From assembly GCA_934296355.1 (NCBI GenBank), contig CAKRAY010000058.1, positions 1-8,465 on the forward strand: 8,465 nucleotides of DNA, in the 5' to 3' direction. This document shows positions 1 to 5,703 of this stretch, piece after piece. Every line of letters begins with the position of its first letter. The first letter of the stretch is position 1. The stretch comes from an uncultured Clostridia bacterium (lineage in GTDB: Bacteria; Bacillota; Clostridia; Christensenellales; DTU072). Position numbers and translations under genes: made by a program. A model generated the notes under the pieces. The model ran no database searches and had not been told where the DNA came from. It saw only the letters and a program-made list of their open reading frames with translations.

Positions 1-753
1 GATAAAGACTTTATAGAGAACGCGGAATTGCTTTCCAAACCCTTTTACGACGACTATATGAATTCGCGCGTAAACCGTGACGTCGCAGTTGATTATTACT
101 TTTCCAAAATGGACGTCGCGCAAACGGTTAATAGCACGCTAAGACCGGTAGAAGAACCCGACTATACGCTTTCGGGAACCCAAAATAGGAAAGCCAAGAA
201 AAAAGTTTTCGAGAAAAGACGCTTCGTACCGATACTTAACGCGCTTTTGTTTGCGGCGATGACGGTAGTTTGTCTGCTCGGTTTTTTTAACGTTAAGGGA
301 ATAGGAACTTACGTGGGAATTTACGTTTGTCCATACGGCAACGTGCAACTTTTACACCCGTTCGTAGGAGCGATAAACACGCTTGTCGGGGCGAGAGGAA
401 GCTATCCGTTCGACGCGTATTTAACCAATTCCGAAGTGGGCTTACCGGCTTGTCTTGCCGTCACGGGCGCGACCGTTTACGCCGCTTTGATTATCGTCGG
501 TTTGATAAAGTCTATATATGAAATTTTCGTGCATAAAAGCCGTTATACCTATAAAGGCTTGCTCGCCATAGCCGCAGGTATGCTGGCAAGCGTGGTCGTT
601 ATGCTCGTGGCGGGTATCGCGCTCGGCGGTTTACCCGAATTCTTTTTACCGCGCGGACGCGTTTTCGGCGTGGGACTTGGACTTTATATTTTGCTCGTCG
701 CGCCCTTGCTCGTTATGATTTTCGCGCGGCTTTCTTACAAAAGAATCGAATAA
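1..753 (+). CDS. Four-helix membrane protein, paralogue 1 (5' end outside window)
   Basis: The frame is open from base 1, so the gene probably starts upstream; the TTG at 28 has no convincing ribosome binding site and is unlikely to be the start. The visible product is about 250 residues. Counting from codon 28, a charged cytoplasmic N-terminus (1-65) ends in a basic stretch (KAKKKVFEKRR), followed by predicted helices at about 66-88, 141-165, 176-200 and 212-234. The outside loop between helices 1 and 2 is about 50 residues; the inside loop between helices 2 and 3 and the C-terminus are basic, giving N-in/C-in topology. Helix 4 carries FGVGLGLY followed by a proline, as in the paralogues downstream. 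The first visible residues (FIENAELLSKPFYDDYMNSR) resemble the N-terminus of the protein at 3407. No enzyme motif is visible. It ends just before a strong terminator, so it belongs to the preceding transcription unit. Function unknown. Confidence 0.85.
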   Translation, partial: DKDFIENAELLSKPFYDDYMNSRVNRDVAVDYYFSKMDVAQTVNSTLRPVEEPDYTLSGTQNRKAKKKVFEKRRFVPILNALLFAAMTVVCLLGFFNVKGIGTYVGIYVCPYGNVQLLHPFVGAINTLVGARGSYPFDAYLTNSEVGLPACLAVTGATVYAALIIVGLIKSIYEIFVHKSRYTYKGLLAIAAGMLASVVVMLVAGIALGGLPEFFLPRGRVFGVGLGLYILLVAPLLVMIFARLSYKRIE

Positions 754-771
754 CGCTGTCAGGGTAGTTCG

Positions 772-798
772 GAGCGGCATTGGCGCCGCTCTTTTTTT
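772..798 (+). terminator. Rho-independent terminator after paralogue 1
   Basis: A perfect 7-bp GC-rich stem, GAGCGGC (772-778) with GCCGCTC (785-791), encloses a six-base loop and is followed directly by seven T (792-798). It lies 18 bases after the stop codon at 751-753. The complementary strand has no T run on the other side, so it works in the plus direction only. It separates the first gene from the cluster that follows. Confidence 0.9.
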
Positions 799-838
799 AG
801 GAAATTTTTACCTGATTTTAAGATATTTTTTAGGAAAT
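793..838. repeat. 13-bp direct repeat TTTTTTAGGAAAT upstream of promoter
   Basis: TTTTTTAGGAAAT occurs at 793-805, overlapping the terminator T run, and again at 826-838, with starts 33 bases apart. The second copy ends five bases before the proposed -35 element. It could be an AT-rich upstream promoter element or a paired protein-binding site, but the region is AT-rich and chance is a fair alternative. Confidence 0.45.
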
Positions 839-842
839 AGTA

Positions 843-871
843 TTGTATTTTTCTATAACCTATGATAGAAT
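843..871 (+). promoter_or_regulatory. Sigma-A-type extended -10 promoter for the membrane-protein cluster
   Basis: TTGTAT (843-848) and TAGAAT (866-871) are separated by exactly 17 bases, and a TG at 863-864 one base before the -10 gives an extended -10 element. The -10 matches the TATAAT consensus at five of six positions; the -35 matches TTGACA at three. Transcription would start near 878, giving a leader of about 53 bases before the ATG at 931. The terminator just upstream supports a fresh start of transcription here. Confidence 0.65.
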
Positions 872-880
872 AGTAACGTG

Positions 881-905
881 TAGTATTATATATAAACAAA
901 TACTA
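881..905 (+). promoter_or_regulatory. Small AT-rich hairpin in the 5' leader
   Basis: TAGTATT (881-887) and AATACTA (899-905) are perfect inverted repeats with an 11-base loop, placed between the likely transcription start and the ribosome binding site at 918-922. The stem has only one G-C pair, so it would be weak. It may be a protein-binding site or a chance palindrome in AT-rich sequence. Confidence 0.3.
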
Positions 906-930
906 TAAATATTATATAGGGGCATGTCGG

Positions 931-2127
931 ATGTCTAAAAGAGATACGGTATATAACAAAAAACCTTTGACGAAGCAAGAACTTCGCGAAAGAGAAGCGA
1001 GAACGGCGCGTAGAGAAAGACGCGACCGACTTGTCGCCGGCAAAAAGACGGCTATCGCTCATGCCGCGGAAAGAAAAGCCAATTATGTTAACGGCAGATA
1101 CGTCGGACCCGTAGACGACTACGATTTCCAAGAACGTAACGTCGGCGCGAATAATTTCGTATCTCCCGCGGGGGAAACCGTCGACAGCAGATTTGTCGCC
1201 GATATTCAAAAAGTCAAGTTTTGTCGTAAACCCGTAGGGTTCATTATGACGATAGTCTTTATACTTTGCATCGCGGTCATAGCGATGTCTTTCGTTAAAC
1301 TCAACTTAGGCGGCGTAGATTTAACCAAGTATCTCGCCATGTTTATGATAACCGAACCCAAAACGACCACCCCTGACCAAAATGATCAAGAAAATCAAGA
1401 AAATCCGGATGATCAAAACCAGGACGAGGATCCCTCCGACTCTTCGTCTAACGCCGCGAGCGGCGCGCATAACGCGGACGGAGAAGGCGAAGGCAGCGAA
1501 GGCGGAGAAGGCGGCGAAGACACTGACACTGACCCGAACCCGGAAGATAAGCAGCCGACCACGACCGATACCGGAGTTTATTATAGTTTCAGCGACCCGT
1601 TATACGGTTGGATAAACTATATCGCGGGTAAGTTCAATCTCGATTTGGGACTCGGCGACGCGCCGTGGTACAACGAACAACTTGCCAAAGTCGATTATCA
1701 AACCACCGACAAAGTCGTTTCCGTATTGATTCTCGCGTTCCCCGCGGCGATGATTTTATATTTAATCGTTGCGCTCGCGTTGGTAATCAAGACGATAGTG
1801 TGCTGGGCGAGCGGCGACAGACGTATTTATAGATTTACTTGGCTCGAATCGCTGATTATGGTATTGCTCGGGTTTATCGTAGCGCTCGGCGGATACGCCA
1901 CGACGATGCCCGACGGAGAAGCGCTTTCTTTCGGAAACATTCTTAACTTCCTTATCGGCGGAGTTACCGGAGCGGGCGGCTTTACCCTCGGATACGGAAT
2001 GTTGGCTATGATAGGTTTGCCGTTAATCGGATTCATACTTTCTTGGTTCTTACTGGAAAGAAAGTTACGCGGAAGAGACGTAACGCAACCGATTATCGTT
2101 TACGAAACGAAAGGCAGAAAAAAATAA
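931..2127 (+). CDS. Four-helix membrane protein with long acidic extracellular linker, paralogue 2
   Basis: First gene of the cluster, 398 residues. The ATG at 931 follows AGGGG (918-922) with eight bases between. Residues 1-55 are strongly charged and probably helical (KQELREREARTARRERRDR). Predicted helices lie at about 102-125, 263-290, 303-325 and 350-374. The outside loop between helices 1 and 2 is about 135 residues and contains a low-complexity acidic stretch (143-213) rich in D, E, G, S, T and N, ending in Thr-rich sequence. Flanking this stretch, YLAMF before and YYSFSDP after match positions in the loops of paralogues 4 and 6, so the linker looks like an insertion into a common loop. 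Helix 4 has FTLGYGML and a proline six residues on. Basic residues follow helices 2 and 4, supporting N-in/C-in. I recognise no named family and no catalytic motif. An anchored structural protein with an exposed spacer is one possible reading. Confidence 0.92.
   Translation: MSKRDTVYNKKPLTKQELREREARTARRERRDRLVAGKKTAIAHAAERKANYVNGRYVGPVDDYDFQERNVGANNFVSPAGETVDSRFVADIQKVKFCRKPVGFIMTIVFILCIAVIAMSFVKLNLGGVDLTKYLAMFMITEPKTTTPDQNDQENQENPDDQNQDEDPSDSSSNAASGAHNADGEGEGSEGGEGGEDTDTDPNPEDKQPTTTDTGVYYSFSDPLYGWINYIAGKFNLDLGLGDAPWYNEQLAKVDYQTTDKVVSVLILAFPAAMILYLIVALALVIKTIVCWASGDRRIYRFTWLESLIMVLLGFIVALGGYATTMPDGEALSFGNILNFLIGGVTGAGGFTLGYGMLAMIGLPLIGFILSWFLLERKLRGRDVTQPIIVYETKGRKK
1357..1569 (+). repeat. 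Low-complexity acidic linker region built of short tandem repeats
   Basis: Encodes residues 143-213 of the protein at 931-2127. The DNA contains tandem CAAGAAAAT (1387-1395, 1396-1404), degenerate GAAGGC-type repeats around 1483-1520 giving Gly-Glu alternation, and doubled CACTGA near 1520-1532. Such short tandems suggest growth by replication slippage and a length that varies between strains. Confidence 0.7.
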
Positions 2128-2150
2128 AACAAAGGGGATAGGAGGCATAT

Positions 2151-2468
2151 ATGTCCAGAAAAAAGAAGAAGGAATTGGAAGAACAGCGCATAAGGGAGGA
2201 AGCGCGTCGACTTGAAATAGAAAAAGCGCGTACCAATAACGGCGCGGGTTTTATTCTTGTGAACGGGCAGTTACTTCCCTTGGATAAAGGCGGAATGTTC
2301 CCGAGCGGTATAACGCCCACGGTTTTGCCCCCTATGGTTCAACCGATGGCTATCATGCCTAACGTTAACGACGCGAGCGTGAACTTTAACGCGACTCACG
2401 GCGCAAGCGGAGGTTTCGGCGGACAGATTTCCTTCGGGTTCGAAGACGACGAGTACGATTGGCGCTAA
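2151..2468 (+). CDS. Small soluble protein with charged N-terminal helix and LPPMVQP motif
   Basis: A 105-residue protein; the ATG at 2151 follows a strong AGGAGG (2140-2145) with five bases between. There is no signal peptide or membrane segment, so it should be cytoplasmic. Residues 1-28 are almost all Lys, Arg and Glu and would form a helix or coiled coil. A hydrophobic and proline-rich middle follows (30-70), including VNGQLLPLD and LPPMVQPMAIMP at 59-70. The rest is Asn/Gly-rich with an acidic aromatic tail (FEDDEYDWR). The LPPMVQPMAIMP motif recurs almost exactly in the N-terminus of the membrane protein at 5704 (79-90) and loosely in the one at 4058. It lies 23 bases after paralogue 2 and 29 before the next gene, so co-expression is likely. 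A soluble partner of the membrane proteins is a reasonable inference. No known family recognised. Confidence 0.85.
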   Translation: MSRKKKKELEEQRIREEARRLEIEKARTNNGAGFILVNGQLLPLDKGGMFPSGITPTVLPPMVQPMAIMPNVNDASVNFNATHGASGGFGGQISFGFEDDEYDWR

Positions 2469-2497
2469 TATAATTTTGGAGAGGATATATATAAAAA

Positions 2498-3376
2498 ATG
2501 AAAAAGAAAGACGTTGAGAATATAGGAACGGTAGCGGGCGCGGACCAAAGCGTACCGGTAGAACCCGCCTCTTCGCAAATAAATAGATATAACATTACCT
2601 CGCCGCGCGGCTTTTCGGTTTATAATGACGAAGGAAGCGCGTTGTATCGCGGCGAAGTGGAAAGAGTCGCTTCGCAACTCAGAGCGGAACTGTTCGGAGA
2701 AGAGTTCAGAGCGCCCGAAACGACCGCCGCTCCCGAAACGCAAACAAAGCCTAAGTGCGCCAAGGAAAAGAGCAAGGCGTACGACGGCAAGAGAGTTTTC
2801 TTCTTGGTGCTTAGTTTAATCGTATCGCTTGCGGTTATAGCGATGGCGGTTATCGGCGTGATAGAAAGCGCAAGGTTAGACGCGGTAAAAGAGTACACGA
2901 GCATTTTTAACGCGGACGGAACGTACGTTACTATTTTCGACCCGTGTAAGGGCTTGCTCGAACTGTTCGGCGCAAAAGGGCTCGAACCCGTATACGAATT
3001 CGATTTCGGTACCGACACGCTAGGAAAGATTATTACTTACGCGTTCCCTATTTGCCAATGCGTTTACCTGTTCGGAGCGGTACTCGTACTTATTCTCAGC
3101 ATAGTCGGATTGGCGAAGAAAAAGAAAGGCGGCGTGTACACGCATAAACCGATGTTCGGTTTGATGAGTATTCTGATGTTCGTATTCGCAATCGTCACGA
3201 CGATAAGCGGAGTTATGGCAAGCGGACTCGGCTTCGAGAATATACTTACGTTCTTGCAACCGGGAGGCAGGTTCTCGGCGGGATACGGACTGTACGTTAT
3301 GCTCGGCGCACCGATAATAACTTTCGTGTGCAGTACCTGTTCTTTCAGAAGAGCGAAGAAAGCGGTAGAGGCGTAA
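2498..3376 (+). CDS. Four-helix membrane protein, paralogue 3
   Basis: A 292-residue protein; GGAGAGGA (2478-2485) precedes the ATG at 2498. Residues 1-98 are hydrophilic and cytoplasmic, with a charged likely helix at 52-72 (EVERVASQLRAELFGEEF) and a Lys-rich stretch before helix 1. Predicted helices lie at about 100-122, 178-205, 217-242 and 259-281. The outside loop has EYTSIF at 132-137 and FDP at 147-149, matching YVSIY and LDP in the protein at 4058. Helix 4 begins GRFSAGYGLY, with a proline at 272, and ends in TFVCSTCSF followed by RRAKK. The resemblance to the protein at 4058 is closest of any pair here, including an identical SIVGLAK after helix 2 and two aligned cysteines at the inner end of helix 4. 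Function unknown; no transporter or enzyme motif seen. Confidence 0.92.
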   Translation: MKKKDVENIGTVAGADQSVPVEPASSQINRYNITSPRGFSVYNDEGSALYRGEVERVASQLRAELFGEEFRAPETTAAPETQTKPKCAKEKSKAYDGKRVFFLVLSLIVSLAVIAMAVIGVIESARLDAVKEYTSIFNADGTYVTIFDPCKGLLELFGAKGLEPVYEFDFGTDTLGKIITYAFPICQCVYLFGAVLVLILSIVGLAKKKKGGVYTHKPMFGLMSILMFVFAIVTTISGVMASGLGFENILTFLQPGGRFSAGYGLYVMLGAPIITFVCSTCSFRRAKKAVEA

Positions 3377-3406
3377 AAAGAACGCTATTTATATAAGGAT
3401 AGAAAA

Positions 3407-4045
3407 ATGCAACATATCGACGACCTCGGCGTAGAAGATAAAATAGATTTAGGCAATTCGTTCATATCGTTCGAAGAGTATAAAAAATTGCCTTATCTAC
3501 GCGAATATCTCAATTCGCGCGGTAGACGCGAAGCGGCGTCGAGCGAGGAAAACGCGATAAGAACGCCTTCTAAGGTAAATACGGCTACGTCTAAGAAGAG
3601 TAAAACGTTTTTCGGCGCGGCGTTAGCGGCGGTTATACTTTACCTCGCGGTTATAGGTTGGTTTGTTGCGGGATACGTTATAACCTTCACGGACTCCGAA
3701 ACCTATTTGTTTTGGTTGTTCGGGCAAGAGAACGTAGTGAGCATATTGTTAAACTTGCAAAACGTGCTTACGAGCGGGATACTCGAAACCGTCAGAGCGG
3801 TAGCGATACTTTTATCGCTTTTAACGAGCGTTGTCGGGTTCGGAATAGGCATTGCCGCCGTAAAAAGCAAGAAAGCGCTTAAAGGCGTGGCGGTAACGTC
3901 GATAATCGGCGCGATAATAACCGCCGTCGGTATCGCGCTCGGCTTAATGATTGAAAATAGCGTTGCGTTCGGAATAGTCGTAATAGCAACGATACAACTA
4001 TTGATTTTCTTTGTCGCTGTATTTAACGTGACCGAGAAAGAATGA
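3407..4045 (+). CDS. Four-helix membrane protein, paralogue 4 (divergent)
   Basis: A 212-residue protein, the shortest and most divergent membrane protein of the set. The ATG at 3407 follows AAGGA (3395-3399). Its cytoplasmic N-terminus (1-66) contains SFISFEEYKKLPYLREYLNSR (18-38 region, last residues YLNSR), which aligns without gaps to the first visible residues of the gene at 1-753. Predicted helices lie at about 68-93, 126-152, 157-181 and 185-207. The outside loop is only about 30 residues, and helix 4 lacks the G-[YL]-G signature found in the other five. Its C-terminus (NVTEKE) is acidic rather than basic. Membership therefore rests on topology, gene order and the N-terminal block. It ends with TGA at 4043-4045, 12 bases before the next ATG, which implies tight co-translation. 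Confidence 0.9.
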   Translation: MQHIDDLGVEDKIDLGNSFISFEEYKKLPYLREYLNSRGRREAASSEENAIRTPSKVNTATSKKSKTFFGAALAAVILYLAVIGWFVAGYVITFTDSETYLFWLFGQENVVSILLNLQNVLTSGILETVRAVAILLSLLTSVVGFGIGIAAVKSKKALKGVAVTSIIGAIITAVGIALGLMIENSVAFGIVVIATIQLLIFFVAVFNVTEKE

Positions 4046-4057
4046 CAAGGAGAGAAC

Positions 4058-5152
4058 ATGTCGCAAAGAATACCTAAATTTAATTGGATTGACGACGAAA
4101 CGCCGGTTACTCTGCCGATGACGCCCATAGAAACGCCGCATTTCGACGACGGTATGAGGTCTATGCAAGAGAGGCTCGCAAACCTCGAAGCGTCGGACAA
4201 GGCGAGAGGCATGGTTATGGATATCGGAATGGAAGATATGCGTAAACGTATTGCCGATATCGAGAATTCGAGAACCGGAACGAACGGAAACGGTCAGGCT
4301 ATGTTCCAACCGTTCGTTATCGTACCTTTCGTAGGTTCGTACACCGATAGAATTCCCGAAGCGGAAAACGAAGACGAAGACGAATACGAAGATTTCGATA
4401 TGACCGGAGAGGACGAAAGTTTGTCCGAAACCGCTTTAAGAACTCGCAGAGTCAGAAAATCGAAAAGAAACGGCGTAAGCGACGCGGCGGCTCAAAGCGA
4501 TATAGAACCTCGCACGAAAGGCGATTCGGCGAAAAGACCCGCGGCTTTTGTGTTTGCGATGATTTTCTCGTTGCTTATAGTGGCGGTAGCGGTTATCGGC
4601 GCGTTCGTACCCGCGATAGCCGATTACGTTTCGATATATAACTGCAAATCCGGCGAGGAGGTCGTAGCGATTCAAGCGCTCGACCCGATTGTTTCGTTCT
4701 TAAAGAGCGCGTTGAACGTAGATTTAGGCGGAGCGTTACCCGCGAAGTTCGGCGAATTGTTCCCGTTCGACTTCAAGGCGGAGCATACGGCGGCGGAAAT
4801 GATCGCGCCTATCGTTTTGCCGGCGGGACTTACGTTATACGTAATCTTCGCATTGGCCGCGTTGGTGGCGTCGATAGTAGGTTTAGCAAAACCCGCTTCC
4901 TCTAAAGGTAGAGTGAAACTCGGATTTTTAAGCATAGTAATGTTCTTGCTCGCGCTTGCGACTATGGTAGCGGGAATCGTATGCGGCGGCAAAGGTCTCG
5001 GAGAACTCGTAGACTGCATTACAATGAAAGGCGATTTTGCCGTAGGTTACGGAACGTTCGCGTTTATCGCGTTACCGATAGCGACGTTTATATGCGCTTG
5101 TTGCTTCTATAAAAAAGGAAAGCGCGAAAAGAAAAATAAGAATAACAAATAA
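4058..5152 (+). CDS. Four-helix membrane protein with long cytoplasmic N-terminus, paralogue 5
   Basis: A 364-residue protein; AAGGAG (4047-4052) sits five bases before the ATG at 4058. The cytoplasmic part is about 160 residues: a Pro/Thr-rich start, a likely coiled coil at 33-70 (MQERLANLEA, then MRKRIADIEN), the hydrophobic segment AMFQPFVIVP at 81-90, a strongly acidic stretch at 101-120 (EAENEDEDEYEDFD) and a basic stretch at 127-137. Predicted helices lie at about 161-184, 247-277, 286-310 and 327-349. The outside loop has YVSIYN and ALDPIV; helix 4 starts GDFAVGYGTF with proline at 340 and ends TFICACCFY, followed by a very basic tail (KKGKREKKNKNNK). It pairs most closely with the protein at 2498. 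The coiled coil and charged blocks suggest a protein-protein assembly role, which is inference. No known family recognised. Confidence 0.92.
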   Translation: MSQRIPKFNWIDDETPVTLPMTPIETPHFDDGMRSMQERLANLEASDKARGMVMDIGMEDMRKRIADIENSRTGTNGNGQAMFQPFVIVPFVGSYTDRIPEAENEDEDEYEDFDMTGEDESLSETALRTRRVRKSKRNGVSDAAAQSDIEPRTKGDSAKRPAAFVFAMIFSLLIVAVAVIGAFVPAIADYVSIYNCKSGEEVVAIQALDPIVSFLKSALNVDLGGALPAKFGELFPFDFKAEHTAAEMIAPIVLPAGLTLYVIFALAALVASIVGLAKPASSKGRVKLGFLSIVMFLLALATMVAGIVCGGKGLGELVDCITMKGDFAVGYGTFAFIALPIATFICACCFYKKGKREKKNKNNK

Positions 5153-5163
5153 GGGAGTCGGAT

Positions 5164-5661
5164 ATGGACAAAATAGAAAAAAGAGCGTTAAAGACGGGAG
5201 TCGACGAAAACAACAATAAACTCTATTACGAGTGCGAATATTGCGGTTCGAAAGTTGCGCTTAACAACAAAAGATGTTGCTATTGCCGTAAAAGAAGACC
5301 CGTTAACGCGTATGCGATGGCGCTCGATTTTAACCAAAAAGAGCGTGAAAGTTTGCAAAACGGCAGACAAAGAACGGTTGTCGCGGACAGAAGCGTCGTA
5401 GGCGCGCCGCAATCTAAATATCCGTGCTATCCGGGACTCGGCAACAGCGAAGTAGGCGCGGCTTGCTACGGTTCGCCTATGCTCGAACAAATGGGTATTC
5501 CCAAGTATTACAGTATGGACGAATACGGTAGAGTGTTCGAAGCGCCCGTTTGCTACAAACCCGTAAACGGCGGTAACCCCGTACCCATCGCCAAACCGTC
5601 GAGGGTAATTCAAACGGATTCCATTACCGTACCCGTCAATTTTAACAATAATCAAAACTAA
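5164..5661 (+). CDS. Soluble zinc-ribbon protein
   Basis: A 165-residue protein; AAGGGAG (5151-5157), overlapping the previous stop codon, lies six bases before the ATG at 5164. Residues 21-45 hold Cys24-x2-Cys27, a ten-residue loop, then Cys38-x2-Cys41, the spacing of a small zinc ribbon; Cys39 is an extra cysteine. The knuckle is surrounded by Lys/Arg (KRCCYCRKRRP). The rest (46-165) is polar, with scattered Tyr, Pro and three further Cys (88, 101, 130), and no membrane segment or signal peptide. The C-terminal part (VNGGNPVPIAKP and VIQTDSITVPVN) has the same hydrophobic-proline flavour as the N-termini of its membrane neighbours but no firm alignment. Zinc ribbons can bind nucleic acid or protein; its place between two membrane-protein genes favours an adaptor role, though regulation of the cluster is possible. 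Specific family not recognised. Confidence 0.88.
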   Translation: MDKIEKRALKTGVDENNNKLYYECEYCGSKVALNNKRCCYCRKRRPVNAYAMALDFNQKERESLQNGRQRTVVADRSVVGAPQSKYPCYPGLGNSEVGAACYGSPMLEQMGIPKYYSMDEYGRVFEAPVCYKPVNGGNPVPIAKPSRVIQTDSITVPVNFNNNQN

Positions 5662-5703
5662 ACATAAAAAATCAATACGTTTATTAAAATAGGAGAAACA
5701 ATT

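Noticed and set aside
28..30. TTG at 28 as the start of the first gene
   Set aside because: The frame is open to base 1, there is no convincing ribosome binding site in front, and residues encoded at 10-27 take part in the alignment with paralogue 4. The gene most likely begins before the window.
881..922. Riboswitch in the leader of the cluster
   Set aside because: The leader is only about 53 bases, AT-rich, with one weak hairpin and none of the conserved cores I know.
924..938. ATG at 924 as an alternative start or leader peptide
   Set aside because: It is in another frame, reaches a stop after four codons, and sits almost on top of the AGGGG site, whereas the ATG at 931 is well spaced.
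1081..1140. GYF-like domain in paralogue 2 (VNGRYVGPVDDYD)
   Set aside because: Only a few residues match the pattern and the rest of the domain is missing.
1382..1615. Lys/Thr/Arg-rich plus-strand open frame inside the linker region
   Set aside because: It is an out-of-frame reading of the tandem repeats encoding the acidic linker of the protein at 931-2127.
3703..4212. Minus-strand open frame of 169 codons
   Set aside because: It lies fully opposite paralogues 4 and 5, has no ribosome binding site or recognisable domain, and reflects low stop frequency in that antisense frame. The same applies to 2620-3018, 5188-5655 and 6232-6807.
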